Source of the DNA: Chromobotia macracanthus
Lineage: Eukaryota > Chordata > Actinopteri > Cypriniformes > Botiidae
Direction: 5' to 3'
DNA length: 64,000 nt
Assembly (NCBI GenBank): GCA_036877525.1
Contig: JAZGTH010000015.1
Span: forward strand, 3,545,001 to 3,609,000
Translations under genes and position numbers: made by a program
The notes under the pieces: model-generated
What the model was told of the DNA's origin: nothing
Database searches by the model: none
Seen by the model: only the letters and a program-made list of their open reading frames with translations
Shown here: positions 51,121-63,483 of the stretch, piece after piece
Layout of the letters: every line of letters starts with the position of its first letter
How positions within the stretch are numbered: position 1 is the stretch's first letter

Positions 51121-51412
51121 AAGGTAACACTTTACGTTTCAATTTGTTAACATTAGTGAACTACCACAGTTAACAAACTAACAAATAACAATACTTAACA
51201 TCAGTTCTTAATAATGTTAACGTCAACATTTACTTTTTCATTTTAAAATCAAAAGTGAATCTGGTAAAGTTAGTTAATCCACTATGAAGGAACAGGAACA
51301 ATGAATGAATAATTGTATTTGCTTTAACTAATATGAACAAAGATTAATAAATTCTAAAAAATATTATCATTAACTGACATTAACAAATTAGACCTTATTG
51401 TAAAGTGTTGCC
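51121..51412. mobile_element. MITE with GGTAACACTTTA termini
   Basis: AAGGTAACACTTTACGTTTC at the left and TTATTGTAAAGTGTTGCC at the right form a terminal inverted repeat. The interior is rich in TTAACATTAGT words typical of a common fish DNA element. Confidence 0.7.
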
Positions 51413-51924
51413 ATATTTAACTTCATAAAATATGATTAGTAAAAAGGAAGATGAGCACCAATTTCTTCAGGTGACTTCCACAGAGTAAAAACAAAGTTGC
51501 TTATGATGAAAGCAGGTACATTTGCTTACTGTTAGATTTTCTGTGCAACCAAAACTGAAACAATAGCAATTGTCTACAGCACAATTACCATTTTATTACT
51601 TAGAATCCAATAAACGTGTTTTACTGTCTACAGGGACAAACACAGTTTGTGTAAAGATTAATGTTAATTTACAAAATAATGTGCACAGACTAAACATTGC
51701 ACAGTAAAAACACATTTGTCTTTTTTTACGTATGTTAAGACATTAATAGGGAGAAGTACAAATGGTATATTACGAAACAGTATGCATTAACTAAGATAAA
51801 TGTACTAAGTAAATGTTTTTATTTCACAAATTAAAAAAGCAAAAATGTTTACCGATTTAGATTACTTTTGAAAGACACAATTACTCACATAATTACCTAT
51901 AAAAATTGCATACACAAATTAATC

Positions 51925-52085
51925 AGGGTTAAAACCAAAACACTTACTATAGTTATACCATGGTAACCAAACATTAACCATAGTTTAACCATAGCATTTG
52001 TAGTAAAACTGGTTTTATGGATAGTAATCAGTATTTTAAAAAAACATGGTTGCTCCACTTTTACTATAAGAAAGCCATGGTTCAA
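51925..52085. repeat. Palindromic dispersed repeat
   Basis: TACCATGGTAACCAAACATT with repeated ACCATAG/CTATGG words, and a mirrored AAACATGGTTGC, suggests a short inverted-repeat element just 3' of kinase copy 4. Confidence 0.4.
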
Positions 52086-52122
52086 TTTTGTAAAGGCAGT
52101 TTCCAGAACCAAAATGATATTT

Positions 52123-53907
52123 TTAAGAATCTTTGGTTATTTGCACTTTCTCATACTTTATGATTCTACCTCCCTTTGTGACGATCTCTTTATATTCAAT
52201 AGCTCCTTTATCCTCAAGGTAGCGCTCCTGAGTTACTTTTCCAGTCTCTGGAAGGGGGCAAGGAAATGACATTAGGGACATCTGATTGTTCAAGCCCTCT
52301 CCTTTAAACGGGACTACCGCCCTTCCCAGTTCCCTCTGTTGAGGTGGATCCTGCCGATAAACGATCACAGGGGGTTTCTTGACCTCCATCTTAGGTGGTG
52401 CAGGTACTTGCTGACCCCACCTTTGATTTCTCCTTATTTCATTTGCCTGTGTTACAGGGGTGTCCTTCGGCCTGGCGGTCATTTGTGAAACTGAACCAGC
52501 TCTCCTGATGTCTAAGATGACTGCAGCCATAGAAGCTCTGAGATCTGGATTGACCTCCACCATCCTGGACACTGGATTACAGTATGGTTGGTCTTTTAGA
52601 GTCTCTTGAATTTTGCTGGCAGACACATATTGGGTCGGTAACCTGATTCTGGCACAGAGTTCAGCAATGATTTTCCCCATGGCCCAAACATCTGATCGCT
52701 TGTCGCGAACTCCATTCCTCTGCAGGATCTCTGGAGCAGAATAAGCTTCATTGCCCATGTTTGCTGCAGAGCTGAGCCCATCTCTGAAGAACTTGGCCAG
52801 TCCCAAGTCAATGATCACAGCGCGATGGGTTTGTTGCTCGACCTTAAACAGAGCAAAAGCAGCAATGTATCATGACACCCCAAATGAAAGAAAAATGTAA
52901 AGAAATCAAGCCAAAATCCAAATTCTTTATCTTGATTGTTTCTCATAGACATCTCATTTAGATAATGTCATTTAAATATGATCATTTCTCATCAAATTAT
53001 ATCAGAGCTGTTTTTATCTGAGCTTATTTTATTGTACTTATTGTTTTAAGCTACTCTTAGGTCAAAATTATCTCGTTTGGTAACTGTTGTATTTTTTGGC
53101 AGAAATTCCAGGAGAAACATCTGAGACTGTCTGGCTCACCATGATGTTATCAGGTTTGAGGTCTTGGTGGACGATGTCTTTACTGTGCAGATAAAGCAAA
53201 CCTTCACACATACCAGTGATGATTGTGGCTCTTACTGCAGGAGTCAGCTGAAGATACAAAAGTAGTTATTTTATATATATATTAAAAGGCAGATGTCAAT
53301 ATTGCTTATTTTATTTTGCTATAGGAATAAGCTAATGTTATATTAATGTTATTGCTTGGTTAAAAGAATGTTATTTAAACATTTTTAATTCTGTGATGTT
53401 TAAAAAAATTATACTAATGTTACTGCAAAAGCGTTTTTGAGAACATTGAGAGAACATTAGCCAAAGTTCTGAGAATGTTTCCTGTTAGCTGGGTATTCGT
53501 TATGGCTATATCAGACAGTTACCTGTATTTTGGAAATTTGTGTTTTAAAGATGGTTGTCTCAAGATCTTCCCCAAAGATGAATTCTAGTGGAATGTTCCA
53601 CTTTGAATCTTTGATCCAGGGATCACCAAGAAGCTTCACCACATTAGGATGCCGAGCATTACTGGTGATTAATATGGGTCATCATGGTTATTATAGTAAT
53701 TATAGTAACGACAAAGCAAGTTAAAGTAATGACAAGTAATGTTTAATAAATGTATACTTACTGATATACTCGGCATTCTCTTTCCAACTCTTGTCTGTTG
53801 ATGAGGCCCACAGGGACTCTCTTCACAGCAGCCCATGTGTCTCCATATTTCTCCTTATATATTTTTCCAAAGCAGCCCTTAGCCAGGGTTTGTGTAGAGT
53901 ACGCCAT
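52123..53907 (-). CDS. Protein kinase of an unrecognised fish family, cluster copy 4
   Basis: The fullest copy: four minus-strand exons, 53907-53762, 53661-53523, 53247-53140 and 52842-52123, join in phase to 370 residues. Motifs: GCFGKIY (11-17), Lys29 in AAVKRVP, Glu44, HQDLKPDN (122-129), DLG (143-145), SAPE (166-169), ending near residue 250. The tail of about 120 residues is basic then Pro-rich (RRNQRWGQQVPAPPK, VIVYRQDPPQQREL) with the shared block SFPCPLPETGKVTQERY and end KVQITKDS. Gln123 makes it a non-RD kinase, while catalytic Asp124 and Asn129 remain. A non-coding exon likely ends at 54637. RIP/IRAK-type or NKF4 (STK35/PDIK1L) relationships are possible but not demonstrated. Confidence 0.82.
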
Positions 53908-54636
53908 CTAGTGGTTCAGTTAGCAGAGGTAAACATCAAAGTGGAAAACAGAAACTCTTCAAACATTTTTAAGTCTTGTAACTTGACTGTAGATCACAGA
54001 TTTTTCATTCCTCCAATAGAAAAGTCAGGATGGATTTACTTGTTACAGCATTACCAACAGAAGTAACTACCAACAGAAGAAAGAATGTAAGATGGTTTGC
54101 CTGGTATGTTTACAGCAAATCCCCACTATTCCACAACTTAACACCACTGCGTTTACAAAGTAAATGAGTTTTTTTTAATTTTAACCGATATTTCCAATCA
54201 TAAGGATGAAAGTCACACCTTTGACAAAACTTCTCTGTATTAAGCCCATACATGCTGTTGAAAATATGTTGTCAAACAGGATCTGCATTTCCAGAGAGAT
54301 CATAACTACACACTCAATAAAATCAAGTCTTCCAGAAACATATCATATAAACACATATTTAGTGGCCAAGATTACCTCCCACCTCCTCCCACAAAAAGTT
54401 TAAACATGTTTCCACCCACATTCTCTGTTTATCTATGACAATCATACAATCACAAGTGCTCTAAATCATCTGTAGCACTTACACCGATGAAAGAAGTTGT
54501 TTTTCAATAAACTGTAGCTGTATCAACCACAGGCAACTCAACATTATGATCATGAAACATGTAGCTGTAGACACTGACCTTTTTTAACAACAAAAAACAT
54601 CGCAAGTGCCTGACTTTTCATTTGAATGTTTCTTAC

Positions 54637-54750
54637 CTGTATTAGTAGATTATACGACTGATGACACTCAATGTTCTCGAATAAACCAGGAAGTGTGCAT
54701 ATCTGACTAATTACCTATAACCACACCTTTGTATCGCAACTGAAAGAACA
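54637..54750 (-). promoter_or_regulatory. Kinase copy 4: 5' non-coding exon end and IRF half-site
   Basis: On the minus strand AATACAG|GTAAGA gives a donor at 54637. AACTGAAA (+ strand 54738-54745) matches the IRF half-site AANNGAAA, but it is not a full ISRE. Confidence 0.35.
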
Positions 54751-55132
54751 TCAGCACATGACATAGGCAAATATAAAAAGTAGCCTTCTGTTAGTTGACA
54801 GAAAGGGGAAATGTGAGACTTGAGAAGTTATTACATTTTGTGAGATGTCCTTGCTTCCCCTTAAAAATCAACTAAGCAATACTTCATAACAAAATGTGTG
54901 CAGAAAAGCCTTTCTTTGCGCTGAAGTAAAAGGAAAAATGACTGATCTTTAAAATAAATGTGGATTTACATTGAATATGTTCAGAGGAGAGGTCTGCCTA
55001 AACATGTTTTTCTAAATTAAAGGTTACCAGAAGTCAGTTATTCAGTAATGTTTTTGTTAATGTATGTTAACCCATAGTTAACCCATATAAAATGAACACT
55101 CCTGCAACAGTGGGTGGCTTTCAGTTCAGCAT

Positions 55133-55258
55133 CCAGGGAGCAACTTGGGCATGGTGCCGTGCACAAAGGCACCTCAGTCATTTCCTAACAGCATTAGGAC
55201 TTGAACCTGCAAGCTGCAAGGTCACCACTGCAAGACCAGACCACTAAAGCACCAAGGG
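55133..55258 (-). repeat. tRNA-derived SINE, reverse orientation
   Basis: Read on the minus strand it gives GGTGCTTTAGTGGTCTGG ... CAGGTTCAAGTCCTAAT with GTGCACGGCACCATGCCCAA downstream, a Pol III-type head and body. Confidence 0.5.
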
Positions 55259-55259
55259 C

Positions 55260-56035
55260 GCAATGCATTGACGCCAAAAGATGGCGCTGTTGTGCTGAAT
55301 GGGGTATTGGGTACGTGCACAAAGGCGCAATAATGACGTTTCTTTGAGACCTATAGAAGTCTATAGAGGTCTGTGCATGGATAATAAGGCAGGGAGCAAA
55401 CATTTCGTTTAAAACAGTAAGTCCCCGCTTTTCATATTGCCTGATTTTACAGCCATACGTCACACACCGTCGCCAACCAGTTTCTACAAAGTGGCGAAAT
55501 GTCACTAGGTGACGTCACGCTCCATTAGCATGACGCCATCACGCAGGATTTGCATTCAGGCGCGTTTCGTCTCGTCAGTTCTCTCCTTCACGTACTGCAC
55601 GAATAATGAATAAATTTATTAATTTTATTAATACATTAATAAAATTACCGGTATCATTTGTCCGTTTCTGTTGCCCAGTATAACACAGCGACTGGACGCA
55701 AATCTTTACAACACGCAGTCACTTCCACAAGTCAACATACAGCTGTATTCATTCATACGCAGACTAAATCGCGAAAATGATGTTCAGTTTTCAGTCGTTT
55801 TCATTGTTTGTCAAAAAAAAAAAATCGCTTCAATTGTCGCTATTTTGGAAAAAATAAAGTCGCCAAGTCGCGCCGCGCGCGCACAATTTCCTCACCTTCC
55901 TCTTTCTCCTTATATGGAATGGAGCGCGTCACGGGCGTTTCCAAGACGTTTCCAAGAGGTTTTCACGAGTGCCATCCAAGCACCAGATTTCAGTGGCGGA
56001 TTGTGAGAGGAATATTTCCACACTGAATTCATTTT
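55260..56035. other. CpG-containing non-coding block
   Basis: Higher CpG than its surroundings (TAGGTGACGTCACGCTCC near 55506, GTCGCGCCGCGCGCGC near 55866). No credible gene starts from it; it may be a repeat or an orphan promoter. Confidence 0.35.
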
Positions 56036-56069
56036 GAGATGAAATAACATGAGGGTGAGTAAATGATCA

Positions 56070-59000
56070 CAGAATGGTCAGTTCTGGGCAACTTTGTCTT
56101 AAGCATCACCCTGCAAATCAGTGTTACTGTTCACCTGTTCATTGAAATAGTACCCAGTTGTGTTGAGTTTATTCTCAGTCCATTTAAATAAGATATTAAG
56201 AAAGATATTGCATATGCACAACAATCATCATTCATAGACAACGTGTAAATGATGAATAATGAATTATTACACAATGTGAACTGCTTGATGATAATGAGGG
56301 CTGTGTGTCTTGTTTGTTTGTTCTGTCATGTTCTCGAAACATCTCATAATATGAGATGAGATGAAATGCAGTCATAAACTGCGTACTGATTTACAGTATG
56401 AAGGTAAGCATGCAGGGCCCGTGTGTTTGTATTATATAGAAGTTAACAGAAAGAGAGCTTCTATTTTTAAGAGAATAATCATTTATCTCCACTAGTAGAA
56501 AGATTTGTCACGTGGAAAAGTGCCTCGAACGTATTACACAGACGATCCTTCTGGGGTGAACTGAGGTTAAGTCTTGTGCAAGGACACAGTGCTGATGGTA
56601 GCAAACTTTAAATGTTAAAAACAGCTTGAAACATATAAGGGGTGTTTAAAGACGCACTTTAAATGAGTTTAAATGGATGTTGGTCTTTCTAGGCTGTTGC
56701 TGAGGGTTTGGGGTGGTTGCCAGGTTGTTGTAGGTGGTTGCTAGGGTATTGCTATGTTGGTAAAATTGTATATATTTTATAACGTACATATTTTATGATA
56801 TGTGATTACAGATTGTGCGTTTAATATCACCCTTGAGATGCTATAAGTGACAGCCAGCTTTTGGCTGCAAAGAGTTTGTTTCCATGGTGATGATAATATA
56901 TGACGAGTCCTGCTGCTCATGAGGCCTCCTAATGGGAGTTACAGTAGAGGTCACAGGAATTGAATGTCCTTTTTAATGTCCTTTTTAATTACCCCAGACA
57001 GAGAAAACACATCTTTTCAAGAACAAATGAACATCTATAATGATTAGGGATATGATACACACTGTGAAACTAATTCAAGGATCCATTGCCTTGTTTTCTT
57101 GCTTTCTTTGTCATATATATATAAAGACGGATCAAAATTTAAAAAAAAGCAACGCTCTTATGATCACAGAACAAGCACCTTGAACAACAAAATCACTTTT
57201 GTTGTTCAGCAAAACAGCCTTTGAAATGCCGTGTTAAATGTGGCAGCTGGATTTTGCGCCATTAATTTGACAGATTAATCCCAAGAACTGCAGAGTTTGA
57301 CCCGTTTCTTTCTTGGCTTTGATGACAGTTTGCTTTAATTCTGCTGACCCACATTCACTTTGATACTGACTGTGAACTCGACCTGCCTCCATCCTTACAA
57401 ACAGAAAGATGCGTTTCACTGAATTTACATATAACGTGCAATGATACTGTTGTCCTGCTTATCATTTTTTAATATCTAAAATTATGCCACTTTATGTTCA
57501 CTTCACATTATATTTAGGTAAAATGAGCAATCAATGGATTATACTTTTGTATAGATTGTTCTAATTGTAATATTATTATACATCTTTATCACAGCATTCC
57601 AGTCGTGTAAGGAGAGCAGAAAAACACTTTCTAGATAAAGATCCAGCCCAGGAATTAGGTTGCTGTTTTAAATTGTGGATCTGTAGACCTGACGGTGAGT
57701 GTGTATGGTTCAGGTCTACATGTTATGGAGGGTCTGTTTATCATAGAAGTAAATAAATATAATGATGCACTGATACGGCGCAGCGTCACATCGACTCTCT
57801 CATGACACACATGAGGACGGCCTGAAGAATCTCATCAAACTAATTGGTTTTCCCCTCCGTGAGCTCAGACTGGTTTAACAGCGAGAGGTAGCTGGATGAT
57901 TTAAGCTCATAATCCAGCTCACACCCTACACACACAACCTGCATACACAAAACTCTTAAAATAAATCAAATTGTTGACACACTTCGGCACAGTTCTAATA
58001 TATGGCAGGCAGTAGATATTAGCTATTCATATGGTTTCTTGCACAAGAATACACTTGCGCAGTACTTCATACATGAGATTTGTACACACTGCTGATTCTG
58101 AGTATTTGAATAGAATAGAATAGAATAGAATAGAATAGAATAGAATAGATGATCTGGGTTCTGTCAACCAGGTGGAATAACTTTTCACATCCTGGCAGAT
58201 TTCAGGGATCATTTGCTTTCCTTTGGAATAATGTGCAGTGTTGACTTGTATTTCTTTCTTTTTCAATGTTGATTTTTTTTTGCTTGACATGAAACAAAAA
58301 AGCACTTAAACAGATACTGTTTGATATTTGCAGTGTTTGTAACAGTCATTCGAACCTTCAGCAGTGTCTGTCTCTCTTCATCTTTGTCTTCTGTGAACAT
58401 GGGTCAGTGGATTCAGGCATCACTATGGTGACTTGCAGACTGTCAGTCCTGCATGACTTTGGCGCTGCTGTCATCGCATTTTCCTTGTGAGTCATGGACT
58501 GCAGTCTAATCTATCGCAGCGAGGCCTGCCACTGTCACTGACAAACTGTCATCCTGTTCTGGCAGCGTTCTGTTCTTTCAGGCATGGCTAAAAATTCAGG
58601 AAAGCACCATTAATGGATTTAGTTTTTTTACACTATAATTTCTGCCTGAAGTCACGAATTGTGGAAAGCTAAAGGGAGAAAAATCCCAGAATATCTCAAA
58701 TTGTTTGACATTGAGTTGAAATGGAGAGAAAATATAGATTTTTAGTTAAGAGTCACACATTTTTCTCCAGAGAAATGCACTCTAGTAATCTCACACCAGA
58801 AGAGTATGTGAAAATGTGTCGAGCAAGTCTACGATAGGTGTCGTCTTTATTTTTTCATGAAGGGGCTAAAAGCTTAATGCATGTCTTTAATGATATTTAA
58901 CCTCAGCTGAGTTGTGATGGATCGGCTCTGATAGGATTAAACCGATGGCTTTATTTATCATCCTCTCACCAAACTCCAATCAATGAGGCAGTGTGTAGTA

Positions 59001-61200
59001 TAAACGCTGCAAAAACAATTAAACCTCTTACATTTTGACCGATTCATTGAGAAGAACGTGATAATCTTTAAATAAGTCTTTCAAAATGTTTCCTGCACAG
59101 ATAATATCATTTCATGTCAGTAAGCAAATCTGAAAAGTTTCCTAACTTTATACTTATTTGCATACTGTAATGTGATTGGTCTTTTTTATGTTTGCCTAAC
59201 AAACGATAAGCATTTTTAACACAGAAAAGATGGTCTTGCAGTCAATGTCTTAAGAATAATCCAAACATTGGTCTTCGGTCACTGACCTCTTTTGCAAGAG
59301 AACAACATGCCATTTTGTCCTTTAAAAACAATCATTTCAGGATTCCATCTCTGCGGTACCTACAGGGATCTGCCTCTGATCAGGGAGGCCCGCAGCGGTG
59401 CTGAGTGAATATTAGCATTGACCCGGGCAGGTTCTGCTTGAGTACATTCACTCTGAGCTTGTGGTCTGTCGGCTCACTGGAGTGGAAGAGACGATTTCCT
59501 GCAGGCTTCTCCTTTTCCATCTAAACTGTCATTCATAAAACATCCACTACCACAAGCTCCCAGTGGCCTTTTTAATGATTATTTCTATGTTAGAGGCGTT
59601 CGTCTTTCTGTGTTTAAATGCATGTCTGTTTGTGCCACCTGGATTATTTTTGGACAGTTAGATGTTTTCCTTAAGTTTCTAAAAGGAGAATTTCATGTTT
59701 CATGGTTAATTGCTTGTATTTGCTAAATAAGCACGTACAAGCTCCTTGCATCACAGTTACTTTTCAACCTTTCAACAGTTTAAATTAAATGTTCTTGAAG
59801 AAACGTCATTGTTTTTTGCGATTTCCTAACTCAATACATGATTTTTGCATGTTATTTGCATGATATTTTCCTGTTGAAGACAAATACGACCCAGCTGATT
59901 TTCCTAATGTTTCCATTAAGTAATGAAAGCATTACAAATTTTAATGTGAAAGGTCTAGGAACATTTAAAACAACCAGTTTTTTAGACATTGTGTTAACTT
60001 TGTTGCTTGGTTATAAGAAGTATGCAAACATTTTTTTAGTTTTGTAGTTCTATGTTTTTAAATGTTCCACTAACAACCTCAGAATAATGTTTGATATATA
60101 ACATTAAAAATGTTTGTGAGTACTTCTGAGAACGTTCCCTTTTAGCTGGTGATACACATCCAACGCTGAACTGGCTCAGCCAATCACAGAACAGATGGTA
60201 AAAAGGAAGCGCTTGGAACACATTCAGCACACTTAATGAGTCCTGCACCCTAGACTGTCTTTTTTTAAGTGGACATAAGTGTGATTTGCTGGTGTCCATC
60301 TTTTCTTAACAACCAAACAAACCGATCTCTGATGTCATATGGACTCAGGCGCGACAAGAGCTCTAGAGTGGAAGTGTTTAGTTTGCCCTCATGCAAGTAT
60401 CTAGCAGTCAAGTTCACGACCTTAACTATTAGGGAAGCTTAGGGAAGTGGATTAACAAGACAGTCAGTTGGATTTAGTGATCTTTATCGGCAGAATGACA
60501 TCACTACAGCTTGTGTTGATATGCTGAGAATGGACATCATGGATTTGTTTAAAATTTATGGATAAAAAATTGCTAATATTCCTTGCTCATGGTTGATGTA
60601 GTTCAGTTGCATGTTAAAAGCAGAGGTAAAGCATTTGAAAAGGCAATAAGAAATGGTATGTGAGACCTATTTTGCTTTTGTAATGATACATTTCTGTAGG
60701 AATGCAGGATGTCCAATTAATGTTTTTATCCGTCCATCCGGATTGATAAAAGATAAAAGTTGCGTTTCATTTCAGAATGGAGACAGGTGGTTGGAGGGGA
60801 GAGTTTAAAAAATAATTTGGGCTTTGTGATGTCAGCTGAAAATAATTTGGTAAATGATTATGAAAATGAACATTTTTTTTCTCCTTTTGAAATGATGCCC
60901 ACTGTTTAATTATATTATGTAAGACCAGGAACATAAATTAGGAAAGAGCATATGGTGTAAATTTTATTTCCTGTTGACAAGCGCCAAGATTGTAGACAAG
61001 AGTGATTATTGTGAAATAACATTTTCCTTTGCCTGCAATATTTGCTTTCAGTCATCCTTTTAGTTTCTGGAGTGTAACATCATTCATTAATAACATACTT
61101 AAGCTTCAATCACAGAAGCTTTTAACTCGAGTGCTTTAAAACACAGACACACAGAATGTGCAAAATTCAGCTCATAAATCTCTCTTGTTCTCCCTCCCTC
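56070..61200. other. Large non-coding stretch
   Basis: No gene found. It contains a partial CCAGCTAACA-family MITE at 59887-60152 and a TAGAA pentamer repeat. GC-richer islands at 58400-58570 and 59340-59500 could be conserved non-coding elements. Confidence 0.45.
58108..58149. repeat. (TAGAA)n minisatellite
   Basis: Eight perfect AATAG/TAGAA pentamers. Confidence 0.9.
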
Positions 61201-61611
61201 CCTTAGCGACAGCTCTCTGCTCCGATCTCGTCTTCCTCAGCGTCACAAGAGCATGGCGAAGAAGCGTCCTTGTGCCCTACACATGAGGGAGAGAGCGAGC
61301 GAGAAAGAGGGGTAGAGAGAGAGAGAGGGAGGGAGCTACCGCGTCAGTCAGCTGCAGTAAGCAGAGGACAGAGGCAGCAATCGAATCGGTGCCTGACATT
61401 CATTATTGTTCAGTCACAACGTTCTCCTGTTTTCTGTAGCCGACCAGAGGAGCAGAAGACAAGGAGATCTTCCTCATGCACTGGTCCTTCAGGGAACACT
61501 GACTCCAGGCAAACAAACTCTCTCGGTTTGTGGTCCTGAAGTTCTTTCTCTGCTCTTGCTGGGGTTTCTTGTCCTCCCTCCTGATTGGATTTAATCGGAC
61601 TCTGGGAAGCC

Positions 61612-61743
61612 ATGGGACTTGGGGTTAGGGGTGCATGGACGGCGTTCCTGTGTTTATGGAGGTTATTTTTACTGCTCTGTGGAGTGTGGAGTGCTCGATG
61701 CCAAACGTCAGGGGACGAGAAGTTGCTGTACTTCTGGAAGACA
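61612..61743 (+). CDS. First coding exon of an unidentified secreted or membrane protein (continues past the window)
   Basis: ATG at 61612 opens MGLGVRGAWTAFLCLWRLFL and then LLCGVWSARCQ, a textbook signal peptide with cleavage likely after the Ala-Arg-Cys region. It is followed by TSGDEKLLYFWKT and a donor ACAG|GTACGA after 61743. Upstream, 61230-61611 looks like a GA-rich 5' UTR, possibly with its own splice (TTTCTGTAG|CC near 61440). No second exon is seen before 64000, so intron 1 exceeds 2.2 kb. Neighbours suggest a gene of the 1q22-like block such as a semaphorin 4, but the sequence is too short to identify. Confidence 0.5.
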
Positions 61744-61744
61744 G

Positions 61745-63090
61745 GTACGACTGTTTAAATCAAGTGTTGTGATGGACTAGAAAAACATGAAGGTTCTAGA
61801 CATAATTCTAGAACTCTCTGCTATCTAAACAAAGTTACGCAGCGATTCGTTTTATTCTAGGTTGAAGAATAAGGACAGGTAGAGCTCTTCTGTCTCAAAG
61901 AGGGTTTGAATTATTCCTCAACATCTTGATTTGTGATTCTCACAGTCTGCACAGAACTGAACATGTCCCCTTTTCTGAACAGCAGGCTGCCTTCATTTGC
62001 CTTTGTTGATTGTTTGATTTCTTTGTGTTAGATAACGGCCCAGCCATTAATGATATAATAAAATGTGACCATATATGGGAGGGAGCTAAGAGCTAAAAGA
62101 AGTAACATTGACTTCTGATTGTGAATTTGGTCGTGTCTCAATCTTCTGTAACAGTTACTCCTGTAATTACTATTAGGAGGTGATTCTAATGAAGCGATGT
62201 TGTGTTTCACCCCAAATTTTAAAGAGAATATAAGAAATTCTTATTTTCATGTAGTGCACGTGCATTCCAGCATTTTATTACCTTTCTGACCATTAAGCTC
62301 ATTTTGCACCAAAATGACAGTATATGACTTTATATACTTTATCAGTCAAATTTTTATTTATTAAACTTGTGCATGTGCATAATAATCAATCAAATAATAA
62401 GTAATATTGAAATCAGAGCTCGGTTTGCTGACTGATGTTTGATCAATAGAACTTTAAATGGACAGATTGGATTCTGCCATTGGCCAGAGACCCGAGTTAA
62501 TGTGCCGTTGTCACTCTGTTAGTGAATTTTTAAAGAGGATGTGACGCTTTAAGTAGATTAAAGGGGCTGCCGGGATTTATACTGTGAAAACGTCCCCGGG
62601 ACACGCATGCAGAACAGCCCAGCGACAGGCAAACTTAACCTACATATCTGCCTCCTGTAGGTCACAGTAATTACACAGCAGCGGCTCACTGCAGTGAAAC
62701 GTCTGGTGAAAATAAGCACCGTCTGTGAGCACATCTGATATCTGTGTCATTCCGACTGTGATGGAATCCACATTCTGACGATAACACGACCAATTAGAAG
62801 CATCGCTTGGGATATGATCATGGTATTCTGCATTCTAGAGCGCTCAAGCGGAGGCAAATGCAGTTAATGTATCATACACTTTATGCATAATGAATGTGAC
62901 CGTGGAACAGTTCGAGCTTTAACCTGTGGGGGATTTGGCTCGCATCCTTTTTATTGGTTTCACGGAAGAGCAATAAATCTGCGGTCTGAGGCTAATATCT
63001 CCTCATGATGGTGATGTTCTGATGACAGTGCCAGACCTGGAATGAAGCAGCGAGATAAAATGAGATAAAACAATAAAATGTCTTACGCAA
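61745..63090 (+). other. Probable first intron of the signal-peptide gene
   Basis: Non-coding. 62560-62900 is more complex and GC-richer than the rest and could hold an enhancer. Nothing else is recognised. Confidence 0.35.
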
Positions 63091-63099
63091 GCTTTTCGT

Positions 63100-63400
63100 T
63101 AAAGCTGCAATCTGTAACTTTTGCCTCTCTTGCCTCTCTGTTTCAGACATAAAATTGCAGGTTACTTTACGTACTTTGCGTACTTTTCATTACATATGTT
63201 GAAGTCAATTGAAGCCAATCTGACATTTGTCAGGAAATCGGTTCCAACAGCTCCAATTATAAATCATTATTATATACTTACCACTGCAGATTGGGGTAAG
63301 GTCATGAGACCTTGTTTTGAACACTGATCTGTCATGTACTTAATAACATTTTTTTTTGGCTTATTTTTAAACCAAAAAAATAACAGATTGCAGCTTTAAG
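63100..63400. mobile_element. MITE with AAAGCTGCAATCTG terminal inverted repeats (second copy)
   Basis: TTAAAGCTGCAATCTGTAAC at the left and AACAGATTGCAGCTTTAA at the right. The interior matches 28467-28701 (ATTGCAGGTTACTTTAC). Confidence 0.75.
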
Positions 63401-63450
63401 TGATTCTTAATATTTGCAATTCATATACCTGGAATGGTCATGTACTTTAC

Positions 63451-63482
<32 letters not shown>
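63451..63482. repeat. (TCTG)n microsatellite
   Basis: About eight tandem TCTG units. Confidence 0.9.
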
Positions 63483-63483
<1 letters not shown>

